Positions 23,351 to 33,549 of a stretch of 64,000 nucleotides of DNA are shown here, in pieces. The stretch is from Apoda limacodes (lineage: Eukaryota > Arthropoda > Insecta > Lepidoptera > Limacodidae): positions 3,778,563 to 3,842,562 of the forward strand of contig OX291540.1 of NCBI GenBank assembly GCA_946406115.1. The letters are read 5' to 3'. The translations under genes were made by a program, and so were the position numbers. The first letter of the stretch is position 1; every line of letters starts with the position of its first letter. The notes beneath the pieces are model-generated. The model was not told the DNA's origin. It searched no databases and was given only the letters and a program-made list of their open reading frames with translations.

Positions 23351-23939
23351 TATCTAATGATTTATAGCATGCATTTACATTCACAACGTTACAATTACAG
23401 AAATTAGCTTTCTGGCCTATATCGCCCTCTTGATGTGATGGCATACCCAAACGAGTTAAGTTTGCAAGAATGTAATTAATTTTGTTACAGTACTGAGTAC
23501 ACTTTTTGACTAAAAAAAAATATGTTATAGATCAAATCTTAATTAAGTCGATTTGCTAATATTATAATAATAATTTAGCTATTAAAACATTTAAGAAAAA
23601 ATATGTGACACTCTATTTTTTTTATTTTTTTTTTTAATAAAATACATATTTTAGTATGACCAAGCGAATTTGCTAATTTCATAGTTTTAATAAATATTTG
23701 AATGTTATACCGACAAACAACTGAGACAATCGAGATTTTCAACGTGCTAGCACCTATCGTACGTGTCTCTTTGTATGCTTCAATAGTGAAATATGAGTTT
23801 GAACACTGGTCGAATCGGCACGCTTTTTTCAGGGTATGCCATAGCCTTAAGTGACGGCTAAAGATTCGAAGCCAGGAAAAAGATGCGATTTGACTAATGA
23901 CTACAAAGCGTCTTCAAATAAAATGAGCTAAGCGAAAGT

Positions 23940-24440
23940 GAAGTTAGTTTTGCAAGTGCACGGACCGGAATCGAACGGCGCGGACGGGCGCGACCTCGCA
24001 GTGTCGCAAACGTCTCGCACGCGGCCGCCAGTTTCACAACCCTCGCTCCTACTCTTATCTACTCATAAGTTACATCTCGATCACGATGAGTGTTTAAACA
24101 ACTGCTGCAATTAACTATACTCGTACATGAAGAAAACCGTGTCAACTCATCTTTATTACAACGTCAGCCGCAAGATGCAGGCTTTGGTATCGCGCCGTTT
24201 CAACCATGTATATAGTACTGAACTTGCATATCTATGGTTTCAACCAGCGACTTTCCGACGCGACCCTTACTCACTATGTGGGTTGTCGGTCCACCTCGTT
24301 TGTGGGTGGTCGTTCAGAGAGAATTCCCGGCAAATCTGGTCATAGTCGACGCCCTCTCACTATCAATTTTTCAGGTCGCGATCGGTCTTCACTCTAAAAC
24401 CTGCCTTCACCATTTAAGAATACCCAGTGTAAGATTGAAA
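23940..24440. other. CG-rich patch of unknown nature
   Basis: The stretch 23950-24060 (GGAATCGAACGGCGCGGACG, CTCGCACGCGGCCGCC) is far richer in CG than its surroundings. The following 24120-24440 has open frames on three registers (60-72 codons) but no domain I recognise. It could be a promoter with 5' exon or a decayed mobile element. I have no evidence to decide. Confidence 0.3.
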
Positions 24441-24789
24441 TAATTATATAAAAGCCATTGTATAGAATAGTCCTAGACCAGCAACATAGGCTGACAGCAT
24501 ACACCGTTGAATCAGCATTTCGGTTACCTTCGCACGTGGGAGATTTTGTAAGTACCATCAATGGGTTTGCACAACATTTGATTTAAGTTTTTTGAATTGT
24601 CAGTATGTCGACACACCAATACTGACTACGTCAAGTATGTTCAATTTGGTAAGAAATATGTACCTCGTTTAGTACCGTTATAAAAGATCAAATTGGTTTT
24701 GCAAATCGAACGATTGACTTTGATTAAAGTTTTTACAAAAAACCAAATGGAGTATTTAATTTCAACGCTACAAATTAAAAAGTACAGTC

Positions 24790-24826
24790 ACACACCACAC
24801 ACACACACACACACCCACCCACACAA

Positions 24827-24920
<94 letters not shown>
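24790..24920. repeat. (CA)n microsatellite
   Basis: An interrupted CA tract runs from about 24790, with uninterrupted (AC)n from 24829 to 24920 (about 46 units). The open frame through it is a Thr-His repeat artefact. Confidence 0.97.
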
Positions 24921-24923
<3 letters not shown>

Positions 24924-25115
24924 GCCGATTTTTTTTATTGCGTTGACTTCTAATCTTAATTTTTTTACAGTTTTAACGGACCGTAGACCTTAGTATTTGA
25001 TATTAATTTCAACTTGATACCTTCATGCGTTCGTAAGAAAATGGGCCTATACAGACCGACAGTCGGACAACAAAGTCCTACAAGGGTACTTTTTTCCTTT
25101 CAGGTACGGAACCCT
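24921..25115. repeat. Interspersed repeat fragment next to the (CA)n tract
   Basis: It begins TTGGCCGATTTTTTTTATTG, contains TTAGTATTTGATATTAATTT and ends near AGGTACGGAACCCTAAA. The same landmarks are found at 61480-61995, and the TTGGCC end matches the end of the 40318-40618 copy in reverse. It is part of a common MITE-like family. Confidence 0.55.
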
Positions 25116-26436
25116 AAACCGGATTAGAAAAAATGTGTGCGTATAACTTTATTAAGTAGAAAGAGAGACTTGTACTTGACTTTCAAGTGGGAAGTATTTA
25201 GAAAAACTAATCTGACTTCAAAAACTTGAGAGACATACCCACAACAAAGAGCTACGTGTTTCTTCGCTTTGAAATCGAATGCAAACAATTTTGCAGTAAG
25301 TACCTATTACATAGTAAAAATGTCATCCGAATAAAAAGCAAGGGGCAGAAAACATTTTGAGTAGTATGTCAGCGTCAGCTGCTCTGGCTCTTGTACTTAT
25401 TAACAATATATTATATTTCCTCGCTATAAATTTGAAGTAACACACAAACGAAATTTTTTTCGAAACAATGGTAGGTAGGAAATAAGGTAGAATGCTAACA
25501 GTCCGTCTGTTTGCCAGTCTGTTAGAACATTAAACCAATGCTCAAAAACTGACAGTCAGACGTGATATCGGACAGTGTTGCAGTATAGAATTGTATAGTA
25601 CAAAATATATTCTCTATTAAATGCCAGTTTATCTGGTGGTAAATGAAAAAATCTTAAGTTTCGTAAGTATATTTGTTTAGAAAATTAATGTTAGCGACGG
25701 ACCACACGAAATATATAAATAGATTTAACACATAGGACTAAAAATGTAAACAATTTAAATTAAGGATTTTTTATTAAATAAAGTCTTATTTGACACAAAG
25801 GGTAACACTAAAAATAGGATGTAAAAATAATTTGTTAGTAATTTTGTAACATTTTTGTAAGTTATATGATTAATAAATACACTATAAATAGTAACGTTGT
25901 AAGTGAAGAAAAATAAAGTCACAACAGTTTAAGTTTAAAGTGTGTCATTGCAATGTAAGACAGAGTATGTTAGGTTTGCTCAACTATGTTCATTTCAAGT
26001 AAAAAGGTTAAGTAAATAGTAAAATACATAAGGAATTACGTAGAAATAACTTAATGTTAGGAAGCCCATGTACTTAGCGTATTAGGATCGTATATTTCTT
26101 GTATAATTTAGCAACTTTAGGTAAGGGCAGTTAGGAGTTATTATGTAGAGTTATAGAAACAGTGTAAAATTACTAGCTTGTAAGGTAAATAGTCTGTAAT
26201 GTTTTTATATGCATAATATACTCAAGCAGAGTTGATTTGAAAATTGGTAGTGTAATTGTAATTGAAAGTAAAGTCGTAATAATTGCATACCATAGGAAAT
26301 ATAGATAATGTTTAGTTAAATTCTATCAGTGTAAATTTGTATGAAAAGTAAGAGCGTGAATTTTAAAAAATAAGCAATACGTTAAAGATTACGCTCTTAA
26401 CCCTTTAATTAGTTTAACAGAATCCCGCGCACTTTG
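25116..26436. other. AT-rich left flank of the tandem Jockey pair
   Basis: No gene recognised. The stretch 25700-26340 is rich in GTAA/TTAG words and contains a TATA-like ACTATAAATAG (25882-25892). It might be part of an LTR or another element into which the retrotransposons inserted, but no element boundary is proven. A short inverted repeat (TAAGAGCGT / ACGCTCTTA) occurs at 26350-26400. Confidence 0.35.
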
Positions 26437-26529
26437 CCGTGGAGCTACTTACGTGGACATCTTTTTCACCCCTGTACGGGCAAAATAGGTACTGGTGTCG
26501 GGTTAAAAACGATCGTTTTAACCCATGAC

Positions 26530-26640
26530 CCGGACGAGTCTCGAGGGTGTGCAAACCCTCGGTAATTTTTTAGAGAGAGCCTACTTTTCAGGCCCCCTGT
26601 CAGCATATTAGTGGCCACTTTGTGAAATTGGCGAAGAGGT
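26530..26640 (-). other. Structured 3' UTR of the left Jockey copy
   Basis: A stem CGAGGGT/ACCCTCG and weakened forms of two further stems match, in order, the three hairpins in the right copy at 30636-30726. The third stem here has a mismatch (GCCACTTT against AAATTGGC). Confidence 0.6.
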
Positions 26641-26815
26641 AATAAAAACAAAAACAATAGTACAAACGAAAAATGTTTAAAAACTGAGATAAAATAAGAT
26701 AAAAAATGAGAATGAAAAACGAAAAAACGAAAGTGGAGAATAAATATAAACAAAGGTGATTATAAACGAAAAAAAAAAAAAAAAAAAACTAACTAAGCTA
26801 TCATTTGAGCCCGGC

Positions 26816-28865
26816 TAGTTTTTGGGCGGGATTAGCTCTCTAGGGTGCGCACTGTTGTCCGCCATGTCAAACAGCCGGGCGGCTAGTCTGGCGATAAACT
26901 CACCTATCGGCTCTGCCTAGCAATTGTGTCGTTGCGGACGTAACGCGGAGCACCCGTTATTATCCTCTGCGATTTATTTTGCACTACTTGAAGCTTTTTC
27001 TTTTTAGTGGTGGATAACAATGCGTACCAAGCCGGCGCGGCGTACGTCAAACGGGACCTAACGTAGAGCTTGTATAGCCGGACTTTGGTTTTAAGCGGCA
27101 GGTCAGATAAAATAATGGCCATAGGGCCGCCCTGGCGCCGACTGCTCTGGCTGCAGCATGCTCGACCATTTTGGTCATGCGCAGCTTGCGGTCGATGACG
27201 CAGCCGAGGTATTTCACACTGCTCTGCCACTCAATTACCTGCCCGCGGAATACAAGCTCATTAGGTAATAGTATTTGTTGGCCGGTTAAGATGGCTGCCG
27301 TTTTTGAGGCGTTTACTGCTATCCTCCACTTGTCAAGCCAGCATGGGAGGATATCCAATAATCGCTGCATTTTAGCGGCAGCTAAGTAGGACTTACGGGA
27401 TGAGCTCATGTACGCGCCATCGTCTGCATACAATGCTAGGGTGACGTCCTGTATGACTGGCGATAGACCGCTATCGCTAAGCGTGGGAATGTCATTGGTG
27501 AAAAGTGCATACAACAGAGGGGAAAGGCAACTACCTTGTGGGACCCCCGCTGAAATGGCCTTAGTAGGGGAGTTTTTATTTTCAACCGAAACATAGAAAC
27601 TACGCCCCTCCAGAGAGGAGGCGTGTAATAACGCCCGTACATGGGGGTAAATTGGTCTCAGAGAGCTTAAACAATAAGCCGGCGTGCCATACACGATCAA
27701 AGGCCTTCTCGATATCGAGAAAGACCCCGACCGTGTACCTGCCCTTGTTCAGTTCAAAGGCCATGTGATGTAAAATACGAGTAAGCTGAAGAGTGGTGCT
27801 GTGGTTACTTCTAAAACCCAATAGTTCTGGCCTTAGATTGATAAAGGGTGATACCCTTTTCAATAAAAGACGTTCGAACAGTTTGGCTATGTTAGAAAGT
27901 AACGTAATCGGGCGATAATGCTCTGGTTTCTGGCGGCTCTTACCAGGCTTCGGTATGACAATAATTTTGCCTGTCCTCCAGGCCGTGGGAAAGAAACCTG
28001 TGCGCAGGATCCCGTTAAAATACAGGTTAAGGCCACAAGACCTTTTCTAGGCAACATTAATAGGGCCGTGTTTGGAATACCGTCAGGGCCAGGGTATTTC
28101 TTTTTATTTAAAAAAGAAATAAATTTTTTGACCTCCTTAGGGGAGATAAAACCATCACCTCTAAGTGGGTCGATAGGACTAGAAAGGATCTGTTGTATAC
28201 GCTCCTCAACCAATGTTGTGTGGTCGTGGTCGACAATGGGGTTGGGCCTAAATTGGTCCTCTAAGTGGTCTGCTAGTAAGCCCGCGCGTTCGTCAGCTGA
28301 GTACAAACGGTTACCTAGATGTCTACAAGGGGGTGTATGGCTGCAGGGGTGCTGGTCATACAGCGAGCTACACGATAAAGAGCAGTATCGTTATGGCTGG
28401 CCTTTGAGATTGTGTTATCACAAGACCATTTTAAATTTGGTGCGATAGGTCACTGCCTAACTTATTCAGCTCTTTTTTAATAGTCGGGCAGCGAGTTCGG
28501 CACCACAATTTGCGAAGCTCTCGTTTTTGGTTAAGTTTACTACGGAGATGTGCCGGTAATAAACTTTTCCCCGAGGTTGACTTGGCAGACATGGTGCACT
28601 GAGCAAGTGCGGAGGAGATAGCAAAAGTGAGTGTCTGTGTGGCTGTTTCCACTTCCTGTGGGGTAGACAGGCCACCGGAAGGGAGTTTAAATGAGCTCAG
28701 TAGTTCTTGATATTTTGTCCAGTCCGTGAAGTTTTTCATTGGTGGTAAAGGTTTAACCCTAATAGAAACTCCGAGGAGCAGTAAACTTGGAAGGTGTTGC
28801 GAATCGATGTCATGGAAGGTTTAATGAGATGGGCCAATTAATATTACGGGCTAGTGCTATGTCTA
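26816..28865 (-). pseudogene. ORF2 remnant of left Jockey copy (RT only)
   Basis: Only the end of the endonuclease linker and the reverse transcriptase remain, from about TDWTKYQ at 28739 to a TAG near 26816. RT motifs are visible: VFLDIEKAFDRVWHAGL, GVPQGSCLSPLLYALFTNDI, LALYADDGAYM and KYLGCVID. Frameshifts break the frame at several points (around 27600-27700, 27880-27900, 28310-28430 and 27050-27230). The YADD catalytic residues survive. Where the right copy has a stop at 32588-32590, this copy retains a leucine codon TTA. Confidence 0.85.
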
Positions 28866-28869
28866 GTCT

Positions 28870-30226
28870 AGGACATACCTTATCATTGGCCGCATGCTCT
28901 CGCTTACAGTTTGCACACGTTGGACTAGCGTCCCTGTCGCGTGTGCAGTCAGCCGTGGTGTGGCCCTAACCGCAGCGCACACATCTAATCAGGCGGTAAC
29001 AATTGGCCGATGAGTGGCTAAAGGCTTGGCATCTATGACACTGCGCCGGCCCAGGCTTTGCCTGCTTTGCTGATCACGCAGTGATCGATACGCCGGTCAT
29101 ACTGAGGAGCTCCGTAATATTATAAATATTTTGGAGCTTATTTGGGTCGTACCTTTTTTCGAGCTGGCCTAAGTAAATACAATAGGGGCGACCTCTCGCC
29201 CCCGGGATTTGTCGTATGTGCGACAGGGGGAAGCCAAGTGTTTCCAATTCAGCGGCTATCTCCTGCAACGGTGCGTCCTTTAATCGCTATTTTTTGCAAT
29301 ACCATGAAACGGTATTGTCAGCTTTCGAAAACTCGTCGATATAGGCCGCCACCAATATTCGACAGGCGATTGAGGTAAGAAACGTAGTCCCTAGCCAAAC
29401 GGTCTCGCGTGCGGGGCGTGCTTTAGGAGGGAGTGCAGCTTTTCAAGATGCACCGACTATTGTGGCAGGTTTTCGACAATGATCGGTGAGTACCTGGCTT
29501 TAGTTTCCTTAGGCTTTTGAGGCTGGCTTTGTGTAGGCCAGGCAGGAATGGCCGACACCTGCGCGTAGGTCTGGCTTGTATTTTGCAGAGAGTTGGTGTC
29601 CATCTGCTCCTGGTAGATAGGTACTTGCCTTGATTTAGGTTGTTTTCGGCAGTTTTTATTTCACTGGCTGCCGCGCGGGCTTGCTCAGCAGGGTTTTGGG
29701 GTGGGCTCAAAGAGAATGGTTGCACCTCGCGGCCCCTTATCTTTCGTGGGTCGCTTGTTTTGAAGGCGAATGGTGGCGGATTTTCACGTGGCGGTGGGTT
29801 GAATGGCGTCGACGGTGACACAGTTGGAGCACCACGAGGGGCCGACGCCGGTGGGGCATGGATAACAATAGTGGAATCAACCGCTGTGACGGCTGTTACC
29901 TGTTGAGGCGAGACCTGAGCGTCTGTTGGAGAGGCCTGGATGGGAGACAGCATGGCGGGAAGCTCCTCGTCACGAAAATTTTCATATTCGTCACCTGTCT
30001 CCGAGGTGGCGTAACTTGTTGAGCCCGAGCGGGCCGAGGCCATGGACCCAGCCGACGGAGGCCGCGACGGTGGGAAAGCTGCGGCGAAAGTGCCGTCCGC
30101 GGCAGTAACCTGTCCTGTAAAAAGGTTACGCGCCACTATTGCCGGTGGTTGAGATCGCGACCATACCTGTCGCTTCCGTACTCCCCGGCCCCGCTGGGGC
30201 GGGTGACGGAACGGAGGGGGTGGCAT
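28870..30226 (-). pseudogene. ORF1 (gag-like) remnant of left Jockey copy
   Basis: The frame begins with ATG at 30226-30224, immediately after an in-frame TAG, and has the same Pro-rich start (MPPPPFRHPP) as the right copy. The open part runs to about 29423. Homology then continues in broken frames through the PRE_C2HC-like segment (FPLSHIRQIPGARGRPYCIY at 29150-29230) and the first zinc knuckles (28960-29060). The C-terminal half is lost in the deletion near 28866. Confidence 0.85.
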
Positions 30227-30532
30227 CTATAGGGATGAAGACGCCGACGCTGACATTTCTCGATAGGCACGCACGGAGGCGGTCGGAACCAGAGCAAGTA
30301 ATAAAAAACACTTAATCAATCCAAAATGCCTACCGAAGGGGAGCGAGACAGCACATGGCTACCTTCTTGCTCGCACACGCTGAGCGATGACGCTTCGGCT
30401 CGAACGAACACTCGCAACACACAAAACGCACACAAACGCAAACTGTATACAAACAAAAGGCAGAATGATCAGTTCTTAGGAGCAATACAGAAAGAAACGG
30501 GAAAGAAACAAGAAACTCAAAACGAACGGTCG

Positions 30533-30544
30533 CCGTGGAGCTAC
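30533..30544. repeat. 12-mer at the junction of the two Jockey copies
   Basis: CCGTGGAGCTAC separates the 5' end of the left copy (ending AACGAACGGTCG) from the 3' end of the right copy (beginning GAAACGTGGACATC). Identical 12-mers are at 26437-26448 and 36054-36065. They can be target-site duplications of two insertions at the same site, or the shared terminal sequence of the element. Confidence 0.8.
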
Positions 30545-30865
30545 GAAACGTGGACATCTACTTACCCTGTCGGGTAAAGGAGGTACGGGTGTCGGGGTAA
30601 GGACTGACGTTTTACCCCATGACCCGGGCAAGTCTCGAGGGTGAGCGCACCCTCGGTGATTGTTTAAAGAGGGCCTACTTTTCAGGCCCTCTGTCGGCAT
30701 TATAGTGGCCACTTTGTGAAAGTGGCGAGGAGGAAACGAAATAAAAACAAACGAAAAAATAAAACAAAAAAACGAAAAAACACAAGTGGAGAATGAAAAA
30801 ACAAAGGTGATTGGAAAGAAAAAACTAACTAAAATATGACATATACATGTAACATATAAGCCCGG
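30545..30865 (-). other. 3' UTR of right Jockey copy with three hairpins
   Basis: Three perfect stems occur in series: CGAGGGTG/CACCCTCG (30636-30655), AGAGGGCCT/AGGCCCTCT (30668-30692) and GCCACTTT/AAAGTGGC (30708-30726). In non-LTR elements, 3' UTR structure is often what the reverse transcriptase recognises. This role is inferred here. An A-rich stretch (plus strand 30735-30825) lies between the hairpins and the ORF2 stop, so the transcript is U-rich there. Confidence 0.7.
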
Positions 30866-33547
30866 CTAGTTTTTGGGCGGGATTAGCTCCCTAGGGAGAG
30901 GTCGGCCTTCGGGTGGACGGGCGTGCAAAGGCGCTATGCCCCTTAGGTGGAGGTGGGTGCTATTGTCCGCCGCGTCAAACAACCGGGCGGCCAGTCTGGC
31001 GATAAACTCACCTATTGGCTCTGCCTTTGTGTCCCTTGCAATTGTGTCATTGCGAACGTAGCGCGGAGCACCCGTTAATATCCTCAGCGATTTGTTTTGT
31101 ACTACTTGAATCTTTTTCTTTTTAGTGGCGGATAGCAAGGCGTACCAAGCCGGCGCGGCGTACGTTAAACGGGACCTAACGTAGAGTTTGTATAGCCGGA
31201 TTTTGGTTTTAAGTGGCAGGTCAGACGAAAATAATGGCCGTAGGGCCGCCCTGGCGCCAACCGCCCTGGCCGCTGCATGTTCAACCATTTTGGACATGCG
31301 CAGTCTGCGGTCGATAAAGCAGCCAAGGTATTTTACGCTGCTCTGCCACTCAATTACCTGCCCGCGGAATACAAGCGCTTTAGGTAATAGCCTCTGTTGG
31401 CCGGTTAAGATGGCTGCCGTTTTTGAGGCGTTTACTGCTATCCTCCACTTGTCAAGCCAGCACGGGAGAATGTCCAATAATCGCTGCATTTTAGCGGCAG
31501 CTAAGTGGGACTTACGGGACGAGCTCATGTACGCGCTGTCGTCGGCATACAATGCTAAGGTGACGTCCTGTATGCCTGGCGATAGACCGCTATCGCTAAG
31601 CGTGGGAATGTCATTAGTGAAAATCGCATACAACAGTGGGGAAAGGCAGCTACCTTGAGGGACCCCCGCTGAAATGGTCTTGGTAGGGGAGTTTTTATTG
31701 TCAACCGAAACAAAGAAACTCCGCCCCTCCAGAAAAGAGGCTATTATCCGCCCGTACATAGGGGGTAAATCGGTCTCAGAAAGCTTAAACAAAAGGCCGG
31801 CGTGCCAAACACGATCAAAGACCTTCTCGATGTCGAGAAAGACCCCGACCGTGTACCTGCCTTTGTTCATCTCAAAGGCCATATGGTGTAAAACACGAGT
31901 AAGCTGAAGAGTGGTGCTATGATTACTTCTAAAGCCAAACTGTTCTGGCCTAAGATTGATAAAGGGTGATACCCTTTTCAATAAAAGTCGTTCGAACAGT
32001 TTGGCTATGTTAGAAAGTAACGTGATCGGCCGATAATGCTCTGGTTTCTGGCGGCTCTTACCAGGCTTCGGTATGACAATAATTTTGCCTGTCTTCCAGG
32101 TCGTGGGAAAGAAACCTGTGCGGAGGATCCCATTAAAAATACGGGCTAAGGCCACAAGACCTTTTCTGGGTAGCATCAAAAGGGCCGTGTTAGGAATGCC
32201 GTCAGGGCCGGGAGATTTCTTTTTGTTTAAAAAAGATATAAATTTTTTAACCTCCTTAGGGGAGATAAAATCGTCACCTCTAAGTGGGTCAGTGGGGTTA
32301 GAGAGGAGCTGTTGTATGCGCTCCTCAACCAATGATGTGTGGGCGTGGTCGACAATGGGATTGGGCCTAAATTGGTCCTCGAAGTGGTCCGCCAGTAGGC
32401 CCGCGCGTTCCTCAGCTGAGTACAAACGGTTACCTAGCGTGTCTACGAGGGGGTGTATGGGTGCAGGGGTGTTGGTCATACAGCGAGCTAAACGATAAAG
32501 GGCGGTATCATTGTCGCTGGCCTTTGAAATTGTATTGTCCCAAGACCATTTCCGATAAAGCGAAATTTGGTGCGATAGGTCACTACCTTATTTATTTAGC
32601 TCTTTTTTAATTGACGGGCAACGAGTTCGGCACCACAGTTTGCGAAGTTCTCGTTTTTGGCTAAGTTTATTACGGAGATGTACCGGTAATAAACTTTTCC
32701 CCGAGGCTGTCTTGGCAGCTGTGGTGCACTGAGCAAGTGCGGAAGAGATAGCCGCGGTAAGCGCCTGGGTGGCTGTTTCCACTTCCTGTGGAGTGGACAG
32801 GCCACCGGGGGGGAGTTTAAATGAGCTTAGTAGTTTTTGGTATTTAGTCCAGTCCGTAATGTTTTTCATTGGTGGCAAAGGTTTGTCCCTAATAGAAACT
32901 CCGAGGACCAGTAAGATGGGGAGGTGTTGCGAGTCAATGTCATGGAGGGTTTCTAATGAGATGGGCCAACTAATATTACGAGCTAGTGCTATGTCTAGTA
33001 CGTCCGGTTGAAATAAGTCCTGAGATGGATAATGAGTGGGGGAGCCGGGACCAATTACGACGTAATTGTGCGCCTCGGCATCATTTTTTAAATCTCTACC
33101 GTCTTTGGATGAAATTTTTGAACCCCATTGTCGGTGTTTGGCGTTAAAATCGCCGAGTATGAGTGTGGGCGTGTCGTCGGACATAATGTTTGTAATATCG
33201 CCGGAAATAAAAGGCACCTTAGGTGGCTTGTAGGCAGCGTAAACCTTGAGTTCGGTATTGCCGACTCTTAGTTTAATACCTATCGCTCGAGTTGAAACAA
33301 AGCTTGACAGGGGTAAACTTTCGTGGACAATGTCTCTACGAATCAGCACTGCTGTGCCCCTGTAAGCGATGTTATTCGTGGCGTTTATTTCGTCCCGCCT
33401 ATAGACGAAATAATTGGGCAAACAAAGAGAATGCTCAGGGCGCAATTTGGTTTCGCCCAACAACACAATATGAATATCGTTCTGTTGGACTAATAACCTG
33501 AGGTCTGCGGTCTTATCTCTTACACCCCCCGGATTCCAGTATATCAC
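30866..33547 (-). pseudogene. ORF2: endonuclease/reverse transcriptase, one stop codon
   Basis: The frame is open for 893 codons except for TAA at 32590-32588 (codon 320). Residues 1-215 are an APE-type endonuclease. Visible catalytic residues are N5 (YWNPGG), E32 (GETKL), D133 and N135 (GDFNAKHRQWGS), D185 (PDVLDIAL) and H208 (SQHLPI). The reverse transcriptase follows, with LDIEKVFDRVWHAGL, GVPQGSCLSPLLYAIFTNDI and catalytic Y-A-D-D at residues 667-670 (31538-31549). The protein ends without RNase H in TAG at 30866-30868. There is no in-frame ATG at the start: codon 33547 is GTG, and the frame continues upstream, overlapping the end of ORF1 in the -1 register. Translation may use reinitiation or frameshifting. 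The left copy has TTA where this one has TAA, so the stop is a recent point mutation. It separates EN (319 aa) from RT (next ATG 32479). Confidence 0.9.
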
Positions 33548-33549
33548 TC

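Larger units (their letters stand above)
26449..30532 (-). mobile_element. Jockey-clade retrotransposon, decayed left copy
   Basis: The 4.1-kb element reads right to left and is bounded by the 12-mer CCGTGGAGCTAC at 26437-26448 and 30533-30544. It carries the same 5' region, ORF1, ORF2 and structured 3' UTR as the copy at 30545-36053. It has frameshifts, stops, a deletion of about 1.3 kb across the end of ORF1 and the endonuclease (joint near 28866), and a small deletion near the ORF2 end. It cannot be autonomous. Confidence 0.85.

Noticed and set aside
24127..24443. Three overlapping plus-strand frames in the CG-rich patch
   Set aside because: Frames in three registers with no preferred one and no motif; a promoter or decayed element is just as likely.
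24693..24953. 86-codon Thr-His repeat frame
   Set aside because: It is simply the translation of the (CA)n microsatellite.
31188..31658. 156-codon plus-strand frame inside the Jockey ORF2, with others at 32073-32498 and 27918-28448
   Set aside because: They are antisense to well-supported RT domains and carry no motif of their own.
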